DNA from: Ruminococcus flavefaciens FD-1
GTDB lineage: Bacteria; Bacillota; Clostridia; Oscillospirales; Ruminococcaceae
Reading direction: 5' to 3'
Assembly (NCBI GenBank): GCA_000174895.1
Contig: ACOK01000108.1
Coordinates: 1 to 64,000 of the forward strand
DNA length: 64,000 nt
In this document: piece by piece, positions 27,295 to 36,403 of the stretch
How positions within the stretch are numbered: position 1 is the stretch's first letter
How the letters are laid out: every line of letters begins with the position of its first letter
The notes under the pieces: generated by a model
The model's database searches: none
What the model was told of the DNA's origin: nothing
The model's input: the letters and a program-made list of their open reading frames with translations, nothing else
Program-made: the position numbers and the translations under genes

Positions 27295-27324
27295 TTGGAC
27301 AAATGGCAGATAAGCGATTATAAT
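27295..27324 (+). promoter_or_regulatory. Promoter of the truncated lipoprotein gene
   Basis: TTGGAC at 27295-27300 and TATAAT at 27319-27324, spacer 18 bp. Confidence 0.6.
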
Positions 27325-27355
27325 AAAATCACTCAAACGAAAGGAATTGATAAAT

Positions 27356-27562
27356 ATGAAAAAAACATTCAAAGGATTATTTTCCGCCGGACTTGTATTG
27401 AGTTTGCTTGCAGGCTGCGGAAACACAACTGTACAGCCTCAGGAATCATCCAAGGTGCAGAAAGCAGCTAAGGAATTCAATCTCGGCCATCTTAACGGCT
27501 TCGTAAGTTCATCATACTTCGGTACTGACATTAATAATCCCTCCGTCCTATTTATTAAATAA
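27356..27562 (+). pseudogene. Truncated lipoprotein gene at the defence-island edge
   Basis: The reading frame starts at ATG 27356 after AAAGGA and encodes a lipoprotein signal peptide with lipobox LLAGCG, then only about 45 residues (VQPQESSKVQKAAKEFNLGHL) before a stop at 27562. The length is far below usual extracytoplasmic lipoproteins. The end overlaps the 3' end of the metallopeptidase gene on the other strand, so the island probably inserted into or deleted the rest. A genuinely small lipoprotein is the alternative. Confidence 0.6.
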
Positions 27563-28217
27563 TATCCATCAGTTTTCGATTATCTTTAAGCCACTCTTGA
27601 GCATCTTCATATGAAGGAAGTATCGTTTTTACTCTTGCCCAAAATGCAGCCCCGTGATTTTTGTATGTAATGTGGCTCAATTCATGCACAACTATATAAT
27701 CAATTACAGAAAGCGGACACATAATAATTCGCCATGCAAAATTCAGATTATTCTTTGCACTGCATGAACCCCATCTCGCTTTTGCCTCGGACAGCTTGAT
27801 TGCTTCGGGTTTAACCCCCATGATCCCTGCATATAAAGTAACACGTTCCTTTATTATAATCAATGCTTGTTCTTTGAACCAAGAAATAAGAGCATCAGTC
27901 ACAAACTGATCAGGAACAATGAGTTCGTTGCCCGATACTTCAACATCTTCGACATTGTCCTTGATTATCGCATAACTACTTCCAAGATACATTATGCTTT
28001 CACCGGTTTTAACTGCAACTGGAGGATGCTTTTCACCGAAAACGGCTACTTGTTTTTGCTTTTCGCTTATCCATCTTTTTTTCTTGCTGACGAATTCTTC
28101 TATCGTAGAATCTGGCATTAGAAGCGGGGCACGAACTATAAGATTTGCATCGTTGTCAATTACCAGTGCGACACTTTTTCTATCTGAACGTACTATCTGA
28201 TACATTATCTCTTGCAT
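27555..28217 (-). CDS. YgjP/DUF45-type zinc metallopeptidase
   Basis: A 220-residue protein with the WLM/DUF45 active site VVHELSHITYKNHGAAFW, giving HExxH and the third His. The earlier ARWGSCSAKNNLNFAWRI is the family landmark. ATG 28217 overlaps the hsdR stop by one base (TAATG) with GGAGAGGAG upstream, so it is translationally coupled. Genes of this family are often found beside type I hsdR; their role there is not settled. Confidence 0.88.
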   Translation of the reverse strand: MQEIMYQIVRSDRKSVALVIDNDANLIVRAPLLMPDSTIEEFVSKKKRWISEKQKQVAVFGEKHPPVAVKTGESIMYLGSSYAIIKDNVEDVEVSGNELIVPDQFVTDALISWFKEQALIIIKERVTLYAGIMGVKPEAIKLSEAKARWGSCSAKNNLNFAWRIIMCPLSVIDYIVVHELSHITYKNHGAAFWARVKTILPSYEDAQEWLKDNRKLMDII

Positions 28218-31200
28218 TAGGTCTCCTCTCCAAAATGCTGATATCCGAGTTCCATAAGTTTCTGAGCAATTTCTTTCCGGCGTTTCATGATATCTGGTAC
28301 GCATTTTTTTATTTCCGGTGTGATCAGAAGTTTAATAATACTGGTGCGAAGCTCTGATTGAAGAGAGTTTCCTACACTGCTCCAGAAATTCACTGTCGCA
28401 GTTTCAGTTTTGAAACGGTTTAATACATCATCGGTAACGCTTTTCAAAATCTTCATTTGCTGATCAGAAAGATCTTCGAACGGCGTATTGCCGAAAAACT
28501 CTGTTTTTAGAAGACCTAAAAACGGCATCTCATGCGTGGCTTCATATCCGTATGTGTTTTCTTTGGCTCGTCCAGCAATAATGTCTTTACGTAGCTGCTC
28601 AAGTGCTTTTCTCAGTTCAGCCCAATTGTTTTTGAAGTTTTCAAGTATCTGTTCAAGACGTTCACTTAATCTTGCATACAGTTCCGGATCTTTCGGCATA
28701 TTAATGTTGATGAACTCTCGGACAGCATACTTTATCTCCTCACAAGTGGCACGATCGCTTTTATTTTTGTTTGCACCTTTCAGAAATTCAGGAGAAAGAA
28801 GAGGCGTCGGCTGTATTTCGATGTCTACTCCATTTACAGTAAGATAACGTTCTATAATGATACGAACCTTTTTACTTGCATCTCTATTTGAAAATCTTGG
28901 ATTTCTTGTCATCTTAGCAACTGATTCACGAATAAAAGCAAGTTTCTTATATTCTTCACTGTATTTCAGCGCTGCAGGATCAGGCAGCACACGATCAAAT
29001 AAACGTGACATTACCGAGAAGCGACCATTGTATTCTTCACGCAGTTCCTCGTCTATACAGAGTTCTTCAATAATCTCTGAGGTTTGCGATAACGAACAGC
29101 CGACTTTTTCAGTAAGGAATTGCACGATTTCATTATAAGCTGAATTCAATGCATCAATATCTTTTGATTTATCACGGAGAGATTCCATAATCTCATCTCG
29201 ATCAGCGTCAGCATAATCTGCAAGCGCATCTTTAAGATGATTTGTAATTCCGACGTAATCAACCAAATAGCCGCACTTCTTATTTGCGCCGCAAGTGCGG
29301 TTTGCTCTTGTGATTGCTTGCAGCAGATTATGGTTAGTGAGTTTCTTATCTAAATACATAACCTGCTCAATAGGGGCATCAAATCCAGTTAGCAGCATTG
29401 CAGTTACGATAAGAATTCCATAATTACCATCTCCGCCTTTGAGTCCTGTTTCACCAAACGGTGCTTTGAAGCCATCTATTATAAGCTCGTTTTCTTTTTC
29501 ATTAGCATACTTCTTTAAGTGTTGCTCTTCATTCGATCCACCAGCAGAGATTACGCACGCAGTTTTGAGCTTTTTCAACTGTTCAATATCGACGCGATTA
29601 GGATTGTTCTGTTCCAATTCGGCGATCTTTATTGGGAGAAGTGCATCAATAGCCTGCTTATAGCGGTATGCTGCTTCTTTGCTCACGCCAACAACCTGAG
29701 CTTTAAAGCCATTGGTAAATACTGTGCTGATGTAGTGATCAAGCATATCTGCTGCTTTTTCTTTTATTATTTCTTCTGCTTCAAGATAGGCTCTAACAGT
29801 GTATCTTCCAAGTATTTCAACCTGCTCTTCTACGTCGAGATATCCGAATACATCAACGAAAGAACGGTTCATCGCTTCTTTATCTGTAATTTCACTATCA
29901 GCAGCGCGTCCTTCGTATTTTAGCTCAACAACAATTCCGTCTTCCTCTGCTTGCTTCATCGTATAAGTGTCGATGTATCCTCCGAAATTGTCTACGGTTT
30001 TTGTTATCGGAGTACCGGTGAAAGCCACCTTTACTGAGTTTGGCATACTCTTCCACATATTTGCCGCCAATTCGGAGTATTCAGAACGATGCGCTTCATC
30101 AATCATTACGAGGATACGATCACTGGTGTTCAAGACAGGGAATGAAGAAACTGCTGTCCGCTGCTCTAAAGTAGCGGATTTTTTATCGTTCTTTTTACCA
30201 CTATTCTTCTCGTTCTCACCAAACTTATGAACCATTGCAACAGTAACGTCACTTGCAGTGTTTTCAATAAGCTTCTTTAGCCCTTCGATACTATCAGCTA
30301 TATTAACAGCATACTTTACCGTTTTTGTGGTTTTGAACATTTGCGTTTGCAGATCTTTTCTATCAACGATCAAAACGACCTTATAGTTATACAGATCGAG
30401 GGAATTGTACATTTTCCTGATAACAAACATCATGGTGAGCGTTTTTCCGGTGCCTTGAGTATGCCACAGCGTACCGCCTTTTTCACCTTTGGCGGCAGTA
30501 CGAAGACGCTCTATTATTTTGGCTGCTCCGCGATACTGCATATAGCGAGGGACTAGTTTTACACGGATTCCGTTATCCTCGTCCTTGAAGGCTATAAAGT
30601 TCTGAACAATATCCAGAAGATGCGACGGTTCAAGCATACCCGCAACAGTTATTTCCTGCGCAGAAGGTTTCCCGTTGGGATTGATGTCTCTCAACTTATA
30701 AGGGTAGGCATCCTTCCACTCCATGAAATGGCTTACTCCGCCGGTTATGCTTGAATAACGACAATCATGAAAACAGGTAGAAATTAGGATCTGATTAAAG
30801 TAAAAGAGCTCAGGAACACCTTCAAGTTCTGCTGATCCGCGACGATTTTGATAGCGCATCAATTGCTCGATACCTTCCGCCATCGGTTCTGCAATATCCG
30901 GGGCTTTACATTCAATCACTACAAGCGGAAGACCGTTTACAAAAAGGACGATATCGGGAATAATATGTTCTTCCTTGCCGGGAATGCGCACCTTATATTG
31001 ACTGATGGCAAGGAATTCGTTATCAGTCATATCAGCGCCATCATAACCATCCACATCTGTCCAGTCGATTAAACGTACACGTCGGTTCAGTTCGCCGGTA
31101 TGTAAATCGTCGGCAGACAGACCTTCAGTGATCATATCATAAACTTCCTCGTTGTTTTCAAGGAGATTCTTCATCGGGTGCGGGTATGTTTGCACCTGAT

Positions 31201-31423
31201 TACAGAGGTCTTCAATTTGATTATCCTCCAGCCACGGATTCAAGCGTTTCAACGCAGCTCTCAGACGGGAAACGATAACAACCTCTCTGAACGATTCACG
31301 ATAGCTGTTCTTAGGATCGTGTTTTTCACTGTCTGATAACTGCTTGACTGTCCAGCCGAGCCTTTTAAGCTGATCCAGTAGCGGAGTTTCTACATATTGT
31401 AATTCAGTGGGTCTTCCTGCCAC
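28217..31423 (-). CDS. hsdR: Type I restriction enzyme subunit R
   Basis: A 1068-residue motor and nuclease subunit. The N-terminal nuclease has PDIVLFVNGLPLVVIECKAPD (PD...ExK), the translocase has Walker A WHTQGTGKTLTM near residue 320, Walker B VMIDEAHRSEYS, motif III AFTGTPI and late LLQAITRANRT (motif VI). It begins at GTG 31423 after GGAGGCG, 21 bases from hsdS. All motifs look intact, but there is no intact hsdM in the window, so the complex could not modify its own target unless a methylase is supplied elsewhere. Confidence 0.95.
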   Translation of the reverse strand: MAGRPTELQYVETPLLDQLKRLGWTVKQLSDSEKHDPKNSYRESFREVVIVSRLRAALKRLNPWLEDNQIEDLCNQVQTYPHPMKNLLENNEEVYDMITEGLSADDLHTGELNRRVRLIDWTDVDGYDGADMTDNEFLAISQYKVRIPGKEEHIIPDIVLFVNGLPLVVIECKAPDIAEPMAEGIEQLMRYQNRRGSAELEGVPELFYFNQILISTCFHDCRYSSITGGVSHFMEWKDAYPYKLRDINPNGKPSAQEITVAGMLEPSHLLDIVQNFIAFKDEDNGIRVKLVPRYMQYRGAAKIIERLRTAAKGEKGGTLWHTQGTGKTLTMMFVIRKMYNSLDLYNYKVVLIVDRKDLQTQMFKTTKTVKYAVNIADSIEGLKKLIENTASDVTVAMVHKFGENEKNSGKKNDKKSATLEQRTAVSSFPVLNTSDRILVMIDEAHRSEYSELAANMWKSMPNSVKVAFTGTPITKTVDNFGGYIDTYTMKQAEEDGIVVELKYEGRAADSEITDKEAMNRSFVDVFGYLDVEEQVEILGRYTVRAYLEAEEIIKEKAADMLDHYISTVFTNGFKAQVVGVSKEAAYRYKQAIDALLPIKIAELEQNNPNRVDIEQLKKLKTACVISAGGSNEEQHLKKYANEKENELIIDGFKAPFGETGLKGGDGNYGILIVTAMLLTGFDAPIEQVMYLDKKLTNHNLLQAITRANRTCGANKKCGYLVDYVGITNHLKDALADYADADRDEIMESLRDKSKDIDALNSAYNEIVQFLTEKVGCSLSQTSEIIEELCIDEELREEYNGRFSVMSRLFDRVLPDPAALKYSEEYKKLAFIRESVAKMTRNPRFSNRDASKKVRIIIERYLTVNGVDIEIQPTPLLSPEFLKGANKNKSDRATCEEIKYAVREFININMPKDPELYARLSERLEQILENFKNNWAELRKALEQLRKDIIAGRAKENTYGYEATHEMPFLGLLKTEFFGNTPFEDLSDQQMKILKSVTDDVLNRFKTETATVNFWSSVGNSLQSELRTSIIKLLITPEIKKCVPDIMKRRKEIAQKLMELGYQHFGEET

Positions 31424-31444
31424 GATAATCGCCTCCTCATTTAA

Positions 31445-32644
31445 TCATAGTGCATCTATTGATCCGGACAGTAAATCATGCATCAGTCCAGCTTTGATAC
31501 TTTCCATCTTGTTATAATACTGTACCTCTTTGTCTATTTTTTCATCTAGAATTCTTAACTTTTCCACGATAGCTTCTTGTTCAGGCATGCTCAATATCGG
31601 CACATTGATTTCAAGAATGTTTTTTAAAGGCAACTTTGCCTGAACTTCGCCAACCGTACCGCCTGCAATTTCTTTCTGCCCGTACTCCGATTTAAGAAAG
31701 TAGTATAAAAATTCAGGACTATAGCCTTTGATGTTTACGATTTTGGAACAGTTTTCAGTTAAATTTGCTTTATCAAGAGTTTCTCCCACAAGAGCCACCG
31801 CACCAACAGTTCCGACAATAGAAATAATCAAATCACCAGCATTGACTATGTATCTTGAAATTTTGTGAAAGTCAGATTCTTCTACATACATATAATCGTC
31901 CGTTAGTTCTATAACTTTTGGTTTTGTCATGTCTCTAACTCGAATGTATGGGTGCGCAGTTTTGGCGATTGTCAATTCAGAGCCTTTAGGAATGCGCTTT
32001 CCACCAAGTGCATCTGCAAAAGATCCTATTTTAACGGTATTCTCATCATTAATATCATTAGTAAGTATATCTTGAACAACGCCTTTCATTAGAGAGGTGT
32101 ACTTCTCGATTAAGTCACGTGTCTTATCAATCACGTCATCGATAGATTCAAGCACTGATACTATCTTCTTCTGTGTTGGTACATCAGGAGCTTCAAACTC
32201 AAATTTATAAAAATTTCCCTGCGTTAAGCCTTTTATAGTAGTTCCAGTTAGAATGTTTCTCATAAAATCGGAGAATACAGCTGAATTCAAAAGATAGTAT
32301 AAATATTCAGGCTCAACAGAACCGTCCTTTGAACGCACTAAAAAAATGTGGCTGTTGAGAGTAGCTTGTGTAGGGCAGTCCACAACAAATGCCGTTTTTC
32401 CTACCGTTCCATCTTTCGTAACAAGCAGATCATTTTCTCGAAGCTGTATTCCTTTATCCTGCTCAAATCGATCAACCGAAACGTGATAACAGTCATCCCA
32501 ATTGATTCTACCGTTGACGAAATCCCAACCGGTAACAAGATAAGCTCCCTCTGTTTTAAACTCATCAGAGCGTAGCCCTTGCCAGCCTATACGAGCGCGA
32601 AGCGTAAAGCAGTCAATCAGAGTATGCTTTGTCATTGATGCCAT
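31445..32644 (-). CDS. hsdS: Type I restriction specificity subunit S
   Basis: A 399-residue specificity subunit with two target-recognition halves, each with the pattern of DNA-contact domain plus spacer helix: first half ending PTQKKIVSVLESIDDVIDKTRDLI, second half ending MPEQEAIVEKLRILDEKIDKEV. Those conserved helices set the spacing between the two half-sites. ATG 32644 follows AAGGAGGC, which is inside the leftover hsdM-like tail. The operon order would normally be M-S-R. Confidence 0.93.
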   Translation of the reverse strand: MASMTKHTLIDCFTLRARIGWQGLRSDEFKTEGAYLVTGWDFVNGRINWDDCYHVSVDRFEQDKGIQLRENDLLVTKDGTVGKTAFVVDCPTQATLNSHIFLVRSKDGSVEPEYLYYLLNSAVFSDFMRNILTGTTIKGLTQGNFYKFEFEAPDVPTQKKIVSVLESIDDVIDKTRDLIEKYTSLMKGVVQDILTNDINDENTVKIGSFADALGGKRIPKGSELTIAKTAHPYIRVRDMTKPKVIELTDDYMYVEESDFHKISRYIVNAGDLIISIVGTVGAVALVGETLDKANLTENCSKIVNIKGYSPEFLYYFLKSEYGQKEIAGGTVGEVQAKLPLKNILEINVPILSMPEQEAIVEKLRILDEKIDKEVQYYNKMESIKAGLMHDLLSGSIDAL

Positions 32645-32646
32645 GC

Positions 32647-32721
32647 TTACGCCTCCTTATCTGGAATATAACCAAGCTGCCTTAAGAAGCCATTCAGTTT
32701 GTCTTCGGCAGCGCTTCTTTC
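32647..32721 (-). pseudogene. Probable C-terminal remnant of hsdM
   Basis: In the frame that ends at TAA 32647-32649, the last 24 codons read QER-like then SAAEDKLNGFLRQLGYIP and DKEA. This resembles the usual HsdM C-terminus (a short helix ending in LxxLGY) and sits exactly where hsdM should end, with the hsdS ribosome site inside it. Upstream the frame enters the helicase gene in another phase, marking a deletion junction near 32715-32730. The identification rests on position and a short motif. Confidence 0.5.
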
Positions 32722-33428
32722 TTGTCCTGAAGAATAGCAGCGCCTGCCGAGGTGACAATTCTATAATCGTGTTCTCTTAGCAGACCACCAAGCTTATCGG
32801 ACAATTCCTTCGCTACTTCGTTTATCAGAGCCTTCGTTGGTATGATAACAGCAAAATTACAGTTACTGTCTTTTTTGATTTGCTCTCTTATAAATGTGCG
32901 CATCACAAATGATTTTCCCATTGAGGTCGGTCCCGAATAGCTGAAAAATCTGTCATCAACCATATGATCAAAGACCTCTTTTTGAGAGTTGAGAAAATAA
33001 ATGTCCTGCTCGGAAGGAATGCGCAGATAATCTTTTAATGTTTCTGCCGATAAACGTTCAAGTAAACCAGCTTCCTGATATTCAGGGGTACTGTGCTGTA
33101 AACCAAGATAATTACTTGTGCTTGTAAGTACAGAACCCATTACATATTCTATTTCTTTGTCACCGGGAACAAGTTGGTTCAGCAGTGTTACGATTTCCTG
33201 TGCCAAAGAACGATGCATCTCATAAAGAGGAACCTGTACAGACTTTGAGAGAAGGTCGGCAAATCTTAATGCATCTTCTATATACATCTCTTTCTTTGCA
33301 ATATTACCGATATGGAAAAGGCTCAGAAAGTAGTTGTGAAGAATTGCATCATATATTTCGCGCAGATAATCATTCTGCTCTAATCCTTGAAATATGGAAT
33401 AACCGAGCTTGTTATTCTGTTCAGCCAT
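32694..33428 (-). pseudogene. Truncated DEAD/DEAH helicase, HamB-like (Hachiman)
   Basis: A 244-residue N-terminal piece of a superfamily 2 helicase. It keeps the helical N-domain, Q-motif area, Walker A FSYSGPTSMGKSFVM and motif Ia (VIIPTKALINEVAKEL), then ends soon after YRIVTSAGA with no DExH box and no second RecA domain. HamB proteins are several times longer. It is coupled to the HamA-like gene by TAATG. The loss of the C-terminal part coincides with the start of hsdM-like sequence, so a deletion is the likely cause. Without motifs II-VI it cannot be an active helicase. Confidence 0.75.
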
Positions 33429-34873
33429 TATCCCGCACCTCCCAGTAGCTCATCCATGATCAGCTTTTTATCGTTCTCAGCATCATTGAAGGGCAGGAAA
33501 TATAAGTAATAGGAGTGCATTGTCAGCTTCAATTCTGTAGCTTTCTGCTCAATATAAGGGATAGCATTCCGTATATCGTCTTTCATTTTTTCAATAGCAA
33601 GAGCACGAAATCTATCATTATCATCATCGGTCACATCAATTGTGTAACCGATAAAAATGCCGAATGCCATGTCCGGTACAGCATTCCGATGTTTGCTCGG
33701 AATAATAATCTGTTTTAATCGTTCAGTTGTTTCTGCATCATAGGTGTTGTTAAAAAGTGTGCTCTCAACCATCTGGCGCTCATTTGTACGACCTTTTTTT
33801 ATTTCGGTAACGGCTTCAAATGCAGCATCTATTGCATCGATGATATTGCCACTAATACTTGACGCTCCAAATACAAGCTGATAGCAGGTTTCGCCGTTCA
33901 CCTTTTTCTTAAGTAAATGAACACTGTCACTTTTGCTCTTGTATTTTTGCGCTTCTGTCGATATCTCCACTTTGCTGAGAAGTTTTGGTGCATGAAGTCC
34001 GCCTTCCATAACAGTGAACAGCAGCATTTCAGCCAGATCATTGCCCGTTTTTTTGTCGTCAGGGTTTCGGTTATTGTTCATTAAACGCAGAGCTTTCGCA
34101 CCGATGCTCCTCGCTTTTTTTCGGTCTTCAAAATCTTTAATTTGAGTACGAGAATATACATACACTCCGACACTGTCAAAAAGATACTCGTTGAGAGCCA
34201 TATAATCAAAGGCAGAATCGGATATGTCTAAATAGTACAAGCTGATGCCATTCTTATTCTTTAATGAAAGTGCCTCATCGTAATCAACCTTGCGGAATAC
34301 TGCCTCAAATCCTTCGCAGTCCAGAGTTATATCAAGTTCCTCTGTTACTAAGACTTTGTTTTCCTCAAGTGTTATACAGTTTCCATCAAAGCCTTCTACA
34401 TATTCTTCGGTAACTTCAGCAATATCTTTCTTTCCGCATTTATTTTCAATTTCCGTAGCCGTGAAGTGAAAAATGTCTGCAAAGAAGTCGGAGGGATCAA
34501 ATATGGTTTTATATGCAAGCTCGGCTTTACTTAAAGATCCAATCTTTACACCATCTTTTGCAGTAGAAAGTGCCATAGCCTGTAATGCAAGAATTGCTTG
34601 CGGCACCATTTCTGCTTTCAGATGCGGTAGAACAAATGCATTCATCCCTTGGGATATCTTCGAAAGCTCAGTATTTCTCACAGGCTGAATCACTCCTGTA
34701 GGAGAGAGATTGTTATCGCATGACATCAGTCGACTAATATGACCATCATCGGTTCCGATAACTGTATATTCATCAACGGTTTTTACGACTGCCTCGCAGA
34801 GGGTTTTGTTATGGACTTTAGGCTTAGCGCATATTTTCAGTATCTTTATAAATGCTGCAAAACACAGTGTCAT
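33428..34873 (-). CDS. HamA-like protein (DUF1837), Hachiman defence effector
   Basis: A 481-residue protein. The C-terminal half has the DUF1837/HamA pattern: GNDLAEMLLFTVMEGGLHAPKLLSKVEI, then a DxVHLL motif followed by YQLVFGASSISGNIIDAIDAA. HamA is described as the nuclease partner of the HamB helicase in Hachiman anti-phage defence. GGAGGG precedes ATG 34873. It looks intact while its helicase partner is truncated, so the system is probably inactive or HamA acts alone. The assignment rests on motif pattern plus the adjacent helicase. Confidence 0.75.
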   Translation of the reverse strand: MTLCFAAFIKILKICAKPKVHNKTLCEAVVKTVDEYTVIGTDDGHISRLMSCDNNLSPTGVIQPVRNTELSKISQGMNAFVLPHLKAEMVPQAILALQAMALSTAKDGVKIGSLSKAELAYKTIFDPSDFFADIFHFTATEIENKCGKKDIAEVTEEYVEGFDGNCITLEENKVLVTEELDITLDCEGFEAVFRKVDYDEALSLKNKNGISLYYLDISDSAFDYMALNEYLFDSVGVYVYSRTQIKDFEDRKKARSIGAKALRLMNNNRNPDDKKTGNDLAEMLLFTVMEGGLHAPKLLSKVEISTEAQKYKSKSDSVHLLKKKVNGETCYQLVFGASSISGNIIDAIDAAFEAVTEIKKGRTNERQMVESTLFNNTYDAETTERLKQIIIPSKHRNAVPDMAFGIFIGYTIDVTDDDNDRFRALAIEKMKDDIRNAIPYIEQKATELKLTMHSYYLYFLPFNDAENDKKLIMDELLGGAG

Positions 34874-34894
34874 ACATTTACCCTCCGTTTTTCT

Positions 34895-35104
34895 TTATTT
34901 TTCCTCTTTAACAAAGTCTACGATATCGCCTATATTGCATTCCATGACGTTGCATATCCTGCCAAGTACATCTAAACTGACCGCTTCACCTCTTCCCATT
35001 TTTGCCATTGTGGAAGAGGTTATTTTTGTTTTCTCCATAAGGTCTTTTTTCATCATATTCTTATCAATAAGCAGCTTCCAGAGCTTATTATAACTGTATA
35101 CCAT
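34895..35104 (-). CDS. Small XRE-family regulator
   Basis: A 69-residue single-domain Cro/CI-like protein: LWKLLIDKNMMKKDLMEKTKITSSTMAKMGRGE then LGRICNVMECNIGDIVDF. This is the compact HTH_26 form common in Firmicutes. ATG 35104 has AAGGAGG upstream. It precedes the HamA-like gene by 21 bases and probably controls the defence operon. Confidence 0.88.
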   Translation of the reverse strand: MVYSYNKLWKLLIDKNMMKKDLMEKTKITSSTMAKMGRGEAVSLDVLGRICNVMECNIGDIVDFVKEEK

Positions 35105-35174
35105 GATTTTGCCTCCTTCCGCACAGAAATCTATGAGCATTGACAGGCTGCTCAACAATAAAGTTCATACTCTA

Positions 35175-35203
35175 TTATAACATAAACCTCCACATTTTTC
35201 AAG
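35175..35203 (-). promoter_or_regulatory. Promoter of the defence island
   Basis: On the minus strand TTGAAA (35198-35203) and TATAAT (35175-35180) with a 17-bp spacer, about 70 bases before the XRE start. Confidence 0.75.
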
Positions 35204-35352
35204 ACGAAATTTGCATTTTCAACAAAAAACTTTGAGAAATCGAAGGTGAACCAAACGTTTTTATTCGTACAAGTGAAATACAAGTCTCGTACAAGTCAAA
35301 TCCATGTATTTTTCCTCTGAAACAAGTTAGAATTGAGCTACAGAACAATTCA

Positions 35353-35547
35353 ATGCCCCGCCGGGTGGCGGTCAAATAAATATTTTTAAAGCCGGAGTGT
35401 GTACAGCTCAGGGCATAGGGATATTTCATACAGGACACCAGCAATGCTGGTGATCCGGTATCGAGATAGCCTTGCTTTGCTGTACCTATTTTTCGGTTAC
35501 ACAGGAGCTGGCATCTCGTCGGTTCCTGTTTTTTTATACTCCTGTGT
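35353..35547 (+). promoter_or_regulatory. Candidate attenuator or structured leader before the prophage sigma-like gene
   Basis: The left part can fold as an outer stem ATGCCC (35353) with GGGCAT (35411) enclosing hairpin CGCC-GGGT-GGCG. A second hairpin ACCAGCAATGCTGGT lies near 35443. At the right, ACAGGA (35501) pairs with TCCTGT (35524) directly before seven T residues, a terminator. ACACAGGAG (35499) can alternatively pair with CTCCTGTGT (35539), and CGAGAT (35462) with ATCTCG (35513). The mutually exclusive pairings resemble an attenuator. No known riboswitch was recognised. The region 35204-35352 shows nothing else. Confidence 0.5.
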
Positions 35548-35577
35548 CCTTTCTGCATCCGGCGGAAAGGAAAAACA

Positions 35578-36183
35578 ATGACAACCAATGACAAGAAGTT
35601 TAGAGTTCCAATCGAGATGGACAGGGAGTATGCTGCGCAGGTCGGCATCGATCCCAGCGAGATTACCTACATCATGCTTGAAGGCAAGCGCACACCGGTC
35701 TATTTCGTGGAGATCGAGGACGAGATGCTCTACCGGGAGCTTATGCGTCCGATCTGGAGGGAAGAGAAGGCACTGAAACGCAGCAGCAAGTGTGCCGTCA
35801 GCAATGAGAACGGAAAGCTGGTGCGCTGCGACGGCAACTGTGCCGCCTGTCCGTATACCAAGACTGGTACGCCACTTTCCCTTGATACGATGGAGGAAAG
35901 CGGCGGCTTCCGCAGCGTACAGGACGGAGTTCACCGTCAGCCGGATTCAGCTACATACACCCCCAGCGCTGCGGATATTGTGGAGGATGCCATGCTGCTG
36001 GATGCTCTCTGGGAGCATATCGGAGAACTGTCGGTGGAGAACCGGACAATCATCACCATGTTCAGCGAAGGAGCAACAGAGACCGAGATTGCGCAGGCTG
36101 TCGGCATGAAGCAGACCACAGTTAGCTATCGTAAAAGACAGATTCTGAAAAATCTCAAAAAAGTTTTGGACGACCTTTGCTAA
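35578..36183 (+). CDS. Phage sigma-70-like regulator
   Basis: A 201-residue protein. The C-terminal 60 residues are a sigma region 4-type helix-turn-helix (MFSEGATETEIAQAVGMKQTTVSYRKRQILKNLKK). The N-terminal half has a four-cysteine stretch (KCAVSNENGKLVRCDGNC then C). It is the first gene of the phage early operon, after the candidate attenuator; the ATG follows GGAAAGGA. It probably drives early or replication gene expression. Confidence 0.8.
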   Translation: MTTNDKKFRVPIEMDREYAAQVGIDPSEITYIMLEGKRTPVYFVEIEDEMLYRELMRPIWREEKALKRSSKCAVSNENGKLVRCDGNCAACPYTKTGTPLSLDTMEESGGFRSVQDGVHRQPDSATYTPSAADIVEDAMLLDALWEHIGELSVENRTIITMFSEGATETEIAQAVGMKQTTVSYRKRQILKNLKKVLDDLC

Positions 36184-36226
36184 AATCCGAAAAAGTGTCC
36201 TATTGCTTTTGAGGAGGTGAGAAACC

Positions 36227-36403
36227 ATGAACAGCAACACAAAAGAAATGATCGACACCTTGCTGGCAATCAGCGTGGTGGCAAAGAGACTGGCGACAAA
36301 TCTGGCAAAGGAGGAAAAGAAGTATGGAACCCATGATGAAAATCATCAACGCGCTTGCTGCCCTTACTGCTGCGCTGCAGGAGTACACGGCACAGACCAC
36401 TGA
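36227..36403 (+). CDS. Small phage protein (58 aa)
   Basis: A strong GAGGAGGTGAG site precedes ATG 36227. The product begins MNSNTKEMIDTLLAISVVAK, an amphipathic helix, and ends with a cysteine cluster (CCPYCC). It overlaps the next gene by 80 bases in another frame. The function is unknown; the ribosome site and operon position support it being real. Confidence 0.6.
   Translation: MNSNTKEMIDTLLAISVVAKRLATNLAKEEKKYGTHDENHQRACCPYCCAAGVHGTDH

Noticed and set aside
35204..35352. Prophage attachment site at the left end
   Set aside because: No integrase is in the window and the right end is missing, so no pair of matching core sequences can be compared.
35353..35420. T-box, ZTP or cyclic-di-GMP riboswitch
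   Set aside because: The GGGTGG phrase recalls a T-box, but the specifier loop and conserved antiterminator are missing; no core of the other classes fits.
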